Of a stretch of 64,000 nucleotides of DNA, positions 45,258-53,284 are shown piece after piece. Positions within the stretch are counted from its first letter, which is position 1. Every line of letters starts with the position of its first letter. Made by a program: the position numbers and the translations under genes. Below the pieces are notes generated by a model. It made no database searches and was not told the origin of the DNA. It worked only from the letters and a program-made list of their open reading frames with translations. Source of the stretch: VGNY01 sp964549635 (GTDB lineage Bacteria > Chloroflexota > Dehalococcoidia > GIF9 > UBA5629); contig CAZJVJ010000003.1 in NCBI GenBank assembly GCA_964549635.1, forward strand, positions 62,001-126,000, in the 5' to 3' direction.

Positions 45258-46519
45258 GCGGAAAGAAAAAGCATCGCTATTGCACAGATTAAGCAAGAAA
45301 CAAATGCTTTCTGACAGATAAAAACAGGCCTGCACTATTTTAAGGCTGATGGCCCTTTATTACGGTCAAGAAATCTCATCTTTTTTACCAGGAAGTAAAA
45401 GAAGGAGGGGTAGAAGGCATTTATGACCCTAAAGGAGATTTACTTCACTCAGTCGGGGCACAGGTAAATTACGAGATGCCTACAGGTGTTTCTCTGGATC
45501 TTCATGCCAATGACATCATAGAAGAGTGTAGCTAGCCACATTCATTGTCGGATTCAATACGGTTCCACATTGGGACAAATTTAGCACTGGCTATAAAACT
45601 GGGGAGATTCTTGTGGAGACTATCAATATGGGGGTTAAGCCCACATTGGCCTTTTAAAAATGCGCCTCCTTAAGGGCGGGGGTATGTGCATAAACTTCCT
45701 GCCTCCAATGCGGAGGATTTTCAGGAGGATGAAACAGATGCAGCATTTTGTCGATGTTCTCAGCATATCGAATTTGATAGTCCATATTTGGTTGGATGAG
45801 CGCGAATTGGGGTGGAACACAATTGCAGTGACCAATAGAAATGCCGAACTGGCTGGACAAATAGCAGAGCCCAACTGGTCAGTGCGTGATGTCAAGCACC
45901 GTTAAACTGTTACGCCACCTGAAGCACTGAAAACAGCCTGCGAGGCATGATCAGCGAGGAAGCTTGGCACAGTAATATTTTGTGATGCCTCTGATGCTAT
46001 TGAGGCAGGAACACGGGGAGAAAGCAGCTGGATACTAAAAAGCTCTTATCGGAGAAGGAACAGACTTAATATCCTACGTCCATTGTAAGGATGCTGAGGC
46101 GGTACAAGCGGCATTTAGGTACACCGCCGAATCAGACGCTGACAAGTAACTGTAGGTGGGAAGTTAGATAAAATTTACAACCACCCGTTTGAGGTCACGG
46201 GGCAGGTTGTTTACAAAACTGAAAAACGTTTTAGTCAGACTGCTGTTCTAAAAACTAATGGGGGTCATTTGGTATTGACTGAGTTGTCTGCTGCTGACAG
46301 CCCCAATTTTTTTCCATTGACTTAGGGCTCAACTTATGGAAGGCAGACATAGTCTTGGTAAAAAATTTATTCCTTTTTTGCATCTCGTACTTACTATTTA
46401 ACAATAAGGTTGATGTTGGGGCTCCTGTAGTAACCAATGCCTACGTTCATGAAGTCGGATACAGGAATACTACAAGACCAGTTTATCCACTTGATGATAT
46501 TGATAGCTGGCGATGGTAA
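45258..46519 (+). pseudogene. Decayed MlrC-type (M81) metallopeptidase gene
   Basis: Successive frames read as one MlrC family protein. The N-terminus is SIAIAQIKQETNAF, then SLDLHANDIIEE after GVEGIYDPKGDLLHSVGA; after a stop, TFIVGFNTVPHWDKFSTGYK; then IWLDERELGWNTIAVTNR; then CDASDAIEAGTRGESSWILK; and near the end GGKLDKIYNHPFEVTGQVVY and YRNTTRPVYPLDDIDSW. The metal motif H-x-E of 'QxxHETN' is replaced (KQET), and many stops and frameshifts interrupt the rest. This explains the otherwise empty 1.8-kb stretch between 44866 and 46680. The 390 bp before it show no clear remains. Confidence 0.78.
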
Positions 46520-46644
46520 ACAAAAGAAATTAGTATACCGGTGGTGCGAGCGAAAAAGCTTCAGAGGCTGTTCGGCGATGAAGGGGCTGAAGTGGCAAAT
46601 TTCCTCTGTGGCTGAATGGTCGATTCTTTTACAAGAACAAAACT

Positions 46645-46673
46645 TTGCCCGAATTGTAGCCTTCTGTTATCAT
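46645..46673 (+). promoter_or_regulatory. Promoter of the beta-CASP nuclease gene (possibly leaderless)
   Basis: TTGCCC (46645-46650) and TATCAT (46668-46673), spacer 17 bp. The -10 box ends 7 bp before the ATG at 46681, so transcription would start at or beside the initiation codon. No ribosome site precedes the ATG. Confidence 0.5.
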
Positions 46674-46680
46674 TTTGCAA

Positions 46681-48084
46681 ATGCAAATCAAGCTGACATT
46701 TCTAGGTGCTGCTCAGAATGTAACGGGCTCATGCTACCTTGTTGAAACAGCTAACACTAGATTTTTAGTGGATTGCGGTCTCTACCAAGAACGTGGACTT
46801 AGAAAGAGGAACTGGGAACCTTTTCCCATACCACCAACAACGTTGAACAGTGTCCTTCTAACCCATGCGCATCTCGACCATTGTGGCCTGTTGCCCAAGC
46901 TAGTGCGGGAGGGTTTCAGCGGCCCGATCTACTGTACATCCGCCACTTCGGAGATCGCTCAAATTATGTTACTTGATTCAGCAAGCCTTCAAAAAGAAGA
47001 TGCCGATTTCAAGAGGCTGAGACATGAGAAAGAGGGAAGAAAAGGGCCTTTCCCTGAAATTCCACTTTACACGGTGGATGATGCCAAGGCTTGCTTTAGA
47101 CTTTTCTTACCCGTCAAATATAACGAACCTGTGCAGATAAGCAAGGATATTGAAGCTGTGTTTTACGATGCTGGTCATGTTTTGGGTTCGGCGATGATAA
47201 AAGTCAAGGTGCAAGGCGCAGGTGAAAGGACACTTCTCTTTTCAGGGGACATTGGCAGGTGGGGCAAGCCTATACTTCGAGAGCCGACTCTGTTCGAGCA
47301 AGCAGACTATGTTTTTGTGGAGTCTACCTATGGCAACAAGTTACTGGAGTCTCCGGAAGACTCAGCCTGTAAGCTTGCCGATGTCATAAACAGAACTGCA
47401 AAGGCTGGAGGGAACGTGGTTATCCCTAGCTTCGCTCTAGAAAGGTCTCAAGAGATACTGTACTACCTTAATAGGTTTCTCATCGAAAACTGTATACCAC
47501 ATCTTCTGGTCTTTTTTGACAGCCCTATGGCGGTAAACATCAATGAGGTGTTTGAGCACCATACTGAGCTTTTTGATGAAGACATGATTAATCTTATGCG
47601 GCGAGGTAAGTCACCGTTCGATTTCCGTGGGCTCAAGTTGGTACGGACAGTCGAGGAGTCCAAAGCGATAAATCACATTAAAGGAACCATAATTGTAATC
47701 GCGGGTTCTGGTATGTGCACCGGTGGAAGGATAAAGCACCATTTGGTGACCAATATTTCACGCAAAGAGAGCACGATCGCTTTTGTTGGTTACCAGGCAA
47801 TGGGCACATTAGGCAGGGAAATCGTTGACGGCGCCCAAAAAGTCAGAATACTGGGAAAGTATTATCCGGTAAAAGCAACCGTGGTAAAGCTTAGTGGCTT
47901 TTCAGCTCATGCTGACAGAGGCGAACTCCTAAAGTGGCTATATGGCCTTCGCACACCGCCCAGACGCGTCTTCGTAACTCATGGCGAGTCGGAATCGTCG
48001 CATTACTTTGCCGATACGGTAAAGGACAAAACAGGTTGGCATGTTGTGGTGCCGGAATATAGAGATGAGATTATTCTTGATTAA
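46681..48084 (+). CDS. Metallo-beta-lactamase fold beta-CASP ribonuclease (CPSF/YSH1-like)
   Basis: 467 residues. The metal motif THAHLDHCG appears near residue 60, FDCG-type residue in LVDCGLYQERG, further metal ligands in YDAGHVLGSAMI and LFSGDIG, and the beta-CASP features VFVESTYGNK, GSGMCTGGRI and FSAHADRGELL. The order (metallo-beta-lactamase, beta-CASP insertion, RMMBL tail) is that of archaeal CPSF-type and bacterial RNase J-like RNA nucleases. It likely cleaves RNA. A TTG at 46675 would add two residues, but the ATG is favoured. It stands alone. Confidence 0.9.
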   Translation: MQIKLTFLGAAQNVTGSCYLVETANTRFLVDCGLYQERGLRKRNWEPFPIPPTTLNSVLLTHAHLDHCGLLPKLVREGFSGPIYCTSATSEIAQIMLLDSASLQKEDADFKRLRHEKEGRKGPFPEIPLYTVDDAKACFRLFLPVKYNEPVQISKDIEAVFYDAGHVLGSAMIKVKVQGAGERTLLFSGDIGRWGKPILREPTLFEQADYVFVESTYGNKLLESPEDSACKLADVINRTAKAGGNVVIPSFALERSQEILYYLNRFLIENCIPHLLVFFDSPMAVNINEVFEHHTELFDEDMINLMRRGKSPFDFRGLKLVRTVEESKAINHIKGTIIVIAGSGMCTGGRIKHHLVTNISRKESTIAFVGYQAMGTLGREIVDGAQKVRILGKYYPVKATVVKLSGFSAHADRGELLKWLYGLRTPPRRVFVTHGESESSHYFADTVKDKTGWHVVVPEYRDEIILD

Positions 48085-48114
48085 TGCCCATATACCTAGA
48101 AAGTCAAAGCAAAC

Positions 48115-48798
48115 CTATCTCATTACTGCCTTTCTACCAACAACTTTATGTTTTTTATACCATTGTTGAACTGTATCGATAACCTCATCAGCTGTGTCAC
48201 ACACTCTGAGTAATTCGAAGTCTTCTTCAGATACAAACCCTCGGGCAAGCGTGCATGTTCGCAACCATTCCAGAAAACCACCCCAGTAATGACTATCAAA
48301 TAGCACTACTGGGAACGGCTTTATCTTTTTTGTCTGCATTAAAGTTAGTACTTCAGTCAATTCATCAAGCGTACCAAGACCACCAGGCATTATGATAAAT
48401 GCAGTGGCGTACTTTACCAGCATCACCTTACGAACAAAGAAGTGGTGGAATGTTATAGATTTGGTGGTGTAAGGATTCAAAGCCTGCTCCTCTGGTAGCT
48501 CGATATTCAGCCCAATTGAGGCAACCCCGGCTTCACATGCTCCTTTGTTAGCTGCCTCCATAATACCAGGCCCGCCACCGGTTATAATGTTAAAACCTAG
48601 CCTTCCAAGGCGGCGGGCTATCTCTTCAGTCTGCGCATAAAGTTTATCGCTTGGCTTGAGTCGAGCAGCACCGTATACTGTTACCGCTGGCTCTATGCCT
48701 GCAAGCTCATCAAATCCCTCCACCAGTTCCCCGATTATACGGAACATCCGCCAGGATTCCTCTTTGGCCAGTTGGTTTATTTCATATTCTCGTGTCAT
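48115..48798 (-). CDS. LOG-family protein (TIGR00730 Rossmann fold)
   Basis: About 227 residues from the ATG at 48798, which has ggaggg 5 bp upstream; earlier in-frame starts exist at 48810 and 48837. Signatures are GGGPGIMEAANKGACEAG near residue 80 and MPGGLGTLDELTEVLTL near residue 145. Characterised members are nucleoside 5'-monophosphate phosphoribohydrolases that release a nucleobase such as a cytokinin, or act on pyrimidine nucleotides. The N-terminal 50 residues are helical and extra relative to the short plant-type LOG proteins. The cellular role is unclear. Confidence 0.85.
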   Translation of the reverse strand: MTREYEINQLAKEESWRMFRIIGELVEGFDELAGIEPAVTVYGAARLKPSDKLYAQTEEIARRLGRLGFNIITGGGPGIMEAANKGACEAGVASIGLNIELPEEQALNPYTTKSITFHHFFVRKVMLVKYATAFIIMPGGLGTLDELTEVLTLMQTKKIKPFPVVLFDSHYWGGFLEWLRTCTLARGFVSEEDFELLRVCDTADEVIDTVQQWYKKHKVVGRKAVMR

Positions 48799-48886
48799 GT
48801 TGCCCTCCATATAAGCAGATATTATCATACCAACCAATCAAATAGAACTAGTGACTGCATTGATGTAACAATACAAAGGCAGCGTT

Positions 48887-48916
48887 TTGACACAAACCTG
48901 TGAAAGGCACTACACT
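48887..48916 (+). promoter_or_regulatory. Promoter of the zf-TFIIB/LemA/HtpX operon
   Basis: TTGACA (48887-48892) and TACACT (48911-48916) separated by 18 bp. The transcript would begin near 48924, about 20 nt before the ATG at 48944. Confidence 0.65.
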
Positions 48917-48943
48917 ATTGAGCAGTTTTTTAGATAAGCCATA

Positions 48944-49357
48944 ATGATATGCCCTGCCTGCAAGAATCATATGGTAGTCGTTGAATATAGCAGCATTGAG
49001 CTTGACTTTTGCAGCAATTGTCACGGAGTGTGGTTCGATGCTGGGGAGCTTGAGCTTTTCTTAAAATCCCTAAACTTGGACACCGCGGAGCTGTTTAAAA
49101 ATGTCATTGCCCGAGGGAACAAGTCAGCCGGAGCAAAGCGTAAGTGTCCCATCTGTGGTCAGACAATGAAGGTAATAAACATAGGTCAAATGCCGGAAAT
49201 AGTTGTTGACAGCTGTCAACGAGGACATGGGCTTTGGTTTGATGGTGGTGAGTTGGCTCAATTGCTTAAGCAACACGTGGGGGAATTACCAGCAGGACGG
49301 AATTATGAGCAGCAAATACTGGGTTTTCTCACGGAGGTTTTCAGGGTAGAAATATAA
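48944..49357 (+). CDS. Double zf-TFIIB zinc-ribbon protein
   Basis: 137 residues with two copies of the zf-TFIIB module. Copy 1 has CPACKNHM, then CSNCHGVWFDAGELELFL. Copy 2 has CPICGQTM, then SCQRGHGLWFDGGELAQLL (the second Cys pair is altered to C-x3-H). Such proteins are small zinc-binding, RNA-polymerase- or membrane-associated factors of unknown role. It is first in an operon with LemA and HtpX, 27 bp upstream of lemA. The pairing with HtpX suggests a connection to membrane protein quality control. Confidence 0.8.
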   Translation: MICPACKNHMVVVEYSSIELDFCSNCHGVWFDAGELELFLKSLNLDTAELFKNVIARGNKSAGAKRKCPICGQTMKVINIGQMPEIVVDSCQRGHGLWFDGGELAQLLKQHVGELPAGRNYEQQILGFLTEVFRVEI

Positions 49358-49384
49358 CCCATCACTATAATTTGGAGGTTCTTT

Positions 49385-49948
49385 ATGATTGTAGTCTACA
49401 TCGTAATTGGCATCTTTTTAATTCTTCTTATCATGTTCATTGCCATTTATAATAATCTAGTCAGATTGCGCAATCAGGTGAAGAATGCCTGGGCGCAGAT
49501 TGATGTTCAACTAAAGAGAAGGTATGACCTGATTCCGAACTTGGTGGAAACAGTCAAGGGTTACATGAAACACGAGCGAGAAACAATGGAGGCAGTAACT
49601 AAAGCCCGTGCCCTTGCCCAACAACTGACCTCCGCCAGCGCAGGCGAACGAGCTAAGGCGGAAGGAGAGCTTGGTGCGGCTTTGAGCCGGCTGTTTGCTG
49701 TAGCCGAAAGATACCCAGACCTTAAAGCAAATCAGAACTTCTTGGCTTTACAAGAGGAATTAACTTCAACTGAGAACAAAATAAGCTTTTCCCGTCAGTT
49801 CTACAATGATTCGGTCTTTAAATATAATAATCAGACACAGATGTTTCCATCTAATATCGTCGCTAGCTTGACTGGTTTCAAGCCTGGCGAATTTTTCGAA
49901 GTCACTGTTGCGGCAGAAAGGGAGGCGCCAAAGGTTGACTTTACATAA
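49385..49948 (+). CDS. lemA: LemA family protein
   Basis: 187 residues. An N-terminal membrane helix (about residues 2-22) is followed by the LemA core: VKNAWAQIDVQLKRRYDLIPNLVETVKGY, here split at residues 35-63, then SRLFAVAERYPDLKANQNF and FYNDSVFKYN. The predicted structure is an N-out anchor with long antiparallel helices. LemA proteins are membrane-associated and often occur beside HtpX, as here. The molecular function is not established. The ribosome site is ggaggt. Confidence 0.9.
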   Translation: MIVVYIVIGIFLILLIMFIAIYNNLVRLRNQVKNAWAQIDVQLKRRYDLIPNLVETVKGYMKHERETMEAVTKARALAQQLTSASAGERAKAEGELGAALSRLFAVAERYPDLKANQNFLALQEELTSTENKISFSRQFYNDSVFKYNNQTQMFPSNIVASLTGFKPGEFFEVTVAAEREAPKVDFT

Positions 49949-49956
49949 TCACACCA

Positions 49957-50019
49957 GTGAAATCTTAAATGCGCATTCATAACCCAGTGATGATTATGGG
50001 TCGACATGGGGGATTTCAC
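49957..50019. repeat. Inverted repeat upstream of htpX
   Basis: GTGAAATC (49957-49964) and GATTTCAC (50012-50019) form perfect 8-bp arms, 47 bp apart, with an inner ACCCA/TGGGT pair (49982-49986 and 49997-50001). It lies between lemA and htpX and could fold in the transcript. It may adjust htpX translation, or it may be an operator. Confidence 0.5.
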
Positions 50020-50029
50020 GCTAATTTAG

Positions 50030-51232
50030 ATGTGGGAACAGATAAGGTCCAACCAGATTAGGTCTGTGGTACTGGTGTTAGGGATGGGGGCACTTCTCGC
50101 GCTGTTAGGCTATTTTCTTGGTCTATATTTCTTTGGGAGCGGTACAGTTGGCTTAATTTTCGCTATAGTGCTATGGGTGGCGATGAGCCTCGTGGCTTAT
50201 TTTAGGGGCGATAATATCCTGCTTACTCTGTCACAGGCTAGGAAAATAGGTCCTGACGAGCATCGGCGTCTTTATAATATAGTCGAGGAGATGAAGATTG
50301 CCTCAGGGTTAGAAGCAATGCCCTCAATCTATATTATTGACGACCCGGCACTAAATGCCTTTGCCACAGGGCGAAATGCCCAAAAAGCATCTGTCGCTGT
50401 TACCTCTGGATTGCTGCAGAAGCTCAATCGTGATGAACTGCAGGGAGTGATTGGCCACGAGATAGCCCACATCAAGAACCGAGATGTGTTGCTTATGGCT
50501 ATATGTAGTGTGATGCTGGGAACGATTGTCATTTTAGCTTGGTACGCATCACGCATGTTGTTCTTCGGTGGGCTGGGTAGAACCAGGCGAAGCTCCTCGT
50601 TAGGACGTGGTGGTTCCGGACAGATCGTAATTCTTGTTGTGGCTATTTTGCTTATGATACTGGCGCCAATTATGGCTAGACTCATCTATTTTGCTATTTC
50701 TCGAAGGAGAGAATATCTGGCTGATGCCTCCTCTGCACTGTATACCAGGTATCCCGAGGGATTAGCTTCGGCTCTGGAAAAAATAGCGGCGTCAACAGAA
50801 CAGCTGAAATCGGCTAATCAAGCTACTGCTCCTATGTATATTATCAACCCTTTCCGCAGAAAGGGCATGCCAGCCAGTGACCTTACCAGCACGCATCCTC
50901 CGATAACAGAGCGGATACGTGTACTGCGCTCAATGGCTGGTGTGTCATTTGCCGATTATGCACTTGCTTACCGGCAGGTTACAGGCAGCGCTAAAGCAGT
51001 GATCCCAGCCACCGCTGTGGCCACTGCTAGGGTAGTTCCCATAAGGTCAGCCCAGCCGCGAGCTGAAGAACCAGGTGAGATTCAACGAGCTAGGGAGACC
51101 ACTTCCCTATTGTGGCAATTAAACAACTACAAGACCATAAACTGCCCTTGCGGTGTTAGGTTAAGGATCCCATCCACTTTTAAAGAATCATCCATCAGAT
51201 GCCCGCACTGTGGCAGGATTAACTCGGTTTAA
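50030..51232 (+). CDS. htpX: Zinc metalloprotease HtpX-like, with C-terminal zinc ribbon
   Basis: 400 residues against about 290 for typical HtpX. The catalytic motif is HEIAHIKNRD near residue 144, with RRREYLADASSALYTR giving the third zinc ligand. Membrane helices occur near residues 15-34, 38-56, 160-178 and 200-225. The last 100 residues are additional: a low-complexity stretch and then CPCGVRLRIP followed by CPHCGRI, a zinc-ribbon. It degrades misfolded membrane proteins. It follows lemA. The ribbon extension is uncommon and may control access or targeting. Confidence 0.88.
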   Translation: MWEQIRSNQIRSVVLVLGMGALLALLGYFLGLYFFGSGTVGLIFAIVLWVAMSLVAYFRGDNILLTLSQARKIGPDEHRRLYNIVEEMKIASGLEAMPSIYIIDDPALNAFATGRNAQKASVAVTSGLLQKLNRDELQGVIGHEIAHIKNRDVLLMAICSVMLGTIVILAWYASRMLFFGGLGRTRRSSSLGRGGSGQIVILVVAILLMILAPIMARLIYFAISRRREYLADASSALYTRYPEGLASALEKIAASTEQLKSANQATAPMYIINPFRRKGMPASDLTSTHPPITERIRVLRSMAGVSFADYALAYRQVTGSAKAVIPATAVATARVVPIRSAQPRAEEPGEIQRARETTSLLWQLNNYKTINCPCGVRLRIPSTFKESSIRCPHCGRINSV

Positions 51233-51352
51233 AGGGAAAAGATTAGGTGGTCTAGATTACACACTACTTGGTTTTCTGAAGCACGTCGCCATTGCTACAA
51301 TAGGCCGAATGTATGGTACTTGCTGCTATTTGTTTTTACAATCAAACTTCGA

Positions 51353-51382
51353 TGGACTTGACACACTTATTGCAATTATAAT
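51353..51382 (+). promoter_or_regulatory. Promoter of the acetyltransferase/M20 unit
   Basis: TGGACT (51353-51358) and TATAAT (51377-51382) with an 18-bp spacer, 66 bp before the ATG at 51448. The -35 is imperfect; an overlapping TTGACA at 51358 gives only a 13-bp spacing and so was not used. Confidence 0.45.
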
Positions 51383-51447
51383 AAACAACTACTTAATTCA
51401 AGTCTAATTTTCATCAGGATACGCTCAGAGACAAATGTGGAGGGACA

Positions 51448-51972
51448 ATGCAACTGGAAAACCACACCAAGAAAAGGGTCGAAGCGACCATCAGGCAGAT
51501 GGAGATAGATGACATTAGCCATGTCTATCACCTGGGTGAACAGCTTTTTACGAGTGAAGAGTTTCCTATTCTTTACCGTACTTGGGACCAATATGAAGTT
51601 ACCGATTACTTCACCTCGGACCCTGATTTTTGTCTGGTTGCCGAAGCAGAAGGAAAGATTGTTGGCTTCATCATCGGTACAACGATTGAAAAGGAAGGCA
51701 CTGCCTGGAAGAAATACGGGTATCTGAGCTGGATAGGGGTGGATGAAGCTTTTCAAAGGACTAACCTTGGCTACCGTCTTTACAGGAAGCTGGAACAACG
51801 GCTGCGCAAACACGGAGTAAGGATGATTATAGCTGATACCGATGCTGAGAATGAGGCGGCCATTGCCTTCTTTAAAGCGATAGGTTTCTCGATGAGCAGT
51901 CAGCATGTCTGGTTAGCCAAAACGCTCCAGCGACCAAACAGGAAGAATAACAAGGCGGATAATCAACAGTGA
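51448..51972 (+). CDS. GNAT family N-acetyltransferase
   Basis: 174 residues in a single GNAT fold. The acetyl-CoA binding region is FQRTNLGYRLYRKLEQRLRK near residues 110-130, with the preceding WIGVDEAF strand, and FFKAIGFSMSSQ near the C-terminus. The substrate could be a ribosomal protein N-terminus, an antibiotic or a small amine. A good ribosome site (ggaggg) precedes the ATG. The TGA overlaps the GTG start of the M20 hydrolase by 4 bp. Confidence 0.85.
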   Translation: MQLENHTKKRVEATIRQMEIDDISHVYHLGEQLFTSEEFPILYRTWDQYEVTDYFTSDPDFCLVAEAEGKIVGFIIGTTIEKEGTAWKKYGYLSWIGVDEAFQRTNLGYRLYRKLEQRLRKHGVRMIIADTDAENEAAIAFFKAIGFSMSSQHVWLAKTLQRPNRKNNKADNQQ

Positions 51973-53111
51973 AACAAGCTGAATGGGAAAACAGGACTGA
52001 GGCAGTACGACCAGCAAGGCTTAAGAGTCTACTTAAGGAACTCCTGAATATATACAGCCCATCAGGTAAAGAAGAAGAAATCACTCGGTACGTTGAGGAA
52101 TATCTGAAGAAAAACGGGCTACCGGTAACCAAGCAGAAGGTGGATGAAAACCGTTCTAACCTAGTAGCCTTCTCGGGGCGTGAAAATGATGTGGAGCTTT
52201 GTTTCGTCGGGCATTTGGACACGGTTGCAGCCCATGATCTTGAGGACTTTGGCTTCAGTGAAGAAGGTGACACCGTCTTTGGGTTGGGAAGTGCAGATAT
52301 GAAAGCAGGCTGCGCTGCCATGATAGAAGCATTTACTGTCTTAGCTCATAGTGGTGATATTTCTCCGCCTGTGGGTCTGGCTTTGGTAGTGGGCGAAGAG
52401 GAAGATAGCAGTGGGGCCAAGGCGCTCATTCGAGAATATGGCTTCCACTGGGCTGTAATCGGCGAACCAACTGACTTGGCACCATGCTTGGGACATTATG
52501 GCTACTTAGAAGTAATGTTGCGAACTGAAGGTAAAAGGGCTCACTCGTCAATGCCGGAGCTGGGACAGAATGCTATAGAGACCATGCTCAAGCTCCTTCT
52601 GCAATTCACAGAGTATGCCGGTTCAGCACCACACGGGCTTGTTTACAACATTAGAGAGCTTGCTGGATTCCCTGGTGGATTTGTTGTTCCGGATACCTGT
52701 GAGGCCTGGTTGGATATCCATTTGCCACCAAACTCAATGATTGACGCGCTCAAAACAGAGTTAGAACGGTTGGTAGTAGCAGCACACAGCAGCATCCCTA
52801 ATCTGAATGCTCATCTAAAATTTGAGGAGACGTATTCGGGCTATCGGATTTCTCCAGAGCGGCCGTTGATAGATAAATTGAGACAGACGTATAAAAAAAT
52901 GTCTCTCCCGTGGGAGCCTCAGGATTTCAGGAGCCATTCTGATGGCAGTATCCTATGGGCTGCAGGTGTGGACCCTATCATTTTAGGTCCCGGCCGGTTG
53001 GAGGCAGCCCATACGCCGGAAGAGTCGGTTTCCTTCACACAAGTAGTACAGGCAGCAAGACTGTATTTGAATCTGGCTCTGACATTATCTGATGCCGGTA
53101 CATATTGTTGA
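51969..53111 (+). CDS. M20 family metallohydrolase (ArgE/DapE/LysK type)
   Basis: 380 residues starting with a GTG that overlaps the previous stop (GTGA). Metal-binding motifs are GHLDTV near residue 80, GLGSADMKAG near residue 105, and the catalytic Glu in VGEEEDSSGA near residue 142. The dimerisation domain carries RAHSSMPELG. It deacylates or hydrolyses an amino-acid amide (deacetylase, desuccinylase, LysW-carrier hydrolase or peptidase). Pairing with an acetyltransferase suggests a related acyl-amino acid, but no pathway gene is nearby. Confidence 0.85.
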   Translation: MKQAEWENRTEAVRPARLKSLLKELLNIYSPSGKEEEITRYVEEYLKKNGLPVTKQKVDENRSNLVAFSGRENDVELCFVGHLDTVAAHDLEDFGFSEEGDTVFGLGSADMKAGCAAMIEAFTVLAHSGDISPPVGLALVVGEEEDSSGAKALIREYGFHWAVIGEPTDLAPCLGHYGYLEVMLRTEGKRAHSSMPELGQNAIETMLKLLLQFTEYAGSAPHGLVYNIRELAGFPGGFVVPDTCEAWLDIHLPPNSMIDALKTELERLVVAAHSSIPNLNAHLKFEETYSGYRISPERPLIDKLRQTYKKMSLPWEPQDFRSHSDGSILWAAGVDPIILGPGRLEAAHTPEESVSFTQVVQAARLYLNLALTLSDAGTYC

Positions 53112-53137
53112 CAAAAGTGTGGGAAGCTAGTTATCAT
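53108..53137 (+). promoter_or_regulatory. Promoter of the pantothenate operon
   Basis: TTGACA (53108-53113) overlaps the stop of the M20 gene. TATCAT (53132-53137) follows after 18 bp. Transcription would begin near 53144, giving an unusually long 140-nt leader before the ATG at 53285. A TATAAT at 53138-53143 is an alternative -10. Confidence 0.65.
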
Positions 53138-53160
53138 TATAATTGCCATCGACCTAAAGG

Positions 53161-53262
53161 GCGGTGAGCTATTTAAAACAGAAATAGCAGGACCGCTTGG
53201 ATCAGCAATGACCGAGACGGGAAATAAGGATGTAGGTAGTGAAGGCCTTCTCGGCAATGCTG
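53161..53262 (+). ncRNA. Candidate structured leader of the pantothenate operon (unverified)
   Basis: Two nested hairpins can be drawn in the leader. Hairpin 1: GCGGT (53161-53165) pairs with ACCGC (53192-53196) and GCTATTT (53168-53174) with AAATAGC (53182-53188). Hairpin 2: CAGCA (53203-53207) pairs with TGCTG (53258-53262) and CCGAGA (53212-53217) with TCTCGG (53249-53254), closing a 31-nt loop. A GGGAGGG follows. I do not recognise a known riboswitch, and a short open frame also runs through the region to TAA at 53280-53282. Function as a regulatory leader is inference. Confidence 0.4.
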
Positions 53263-53284
53263 GGAGGGCTAAATTTTTGTAACT

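Noticed and set aside
45080..45274. 64-codon minus-strand frame
   Set aside because: No ribosome site and no recognisable motif; it overlaps the N-terminus of the decayed MlrC gene, so I treat it as noise.
45635..45905. Open frames of 68-86 codons on both strands
   Set aside because: They sit inside the decayed MlrC gene; the plus-strand frame is one of its fragments.
46437..46745. 102-codon plus-strand frame
   Set aside because: It spans the end of the decayed gene, the promoter and the start of the beta-CASP gene in another frame.
51376..51906. 176-codon minus-strand frame
   Set aside because: Antisense to the acetyltransferase gene at 51448-51972, which has the GNAT motifs and a good ribosome site.
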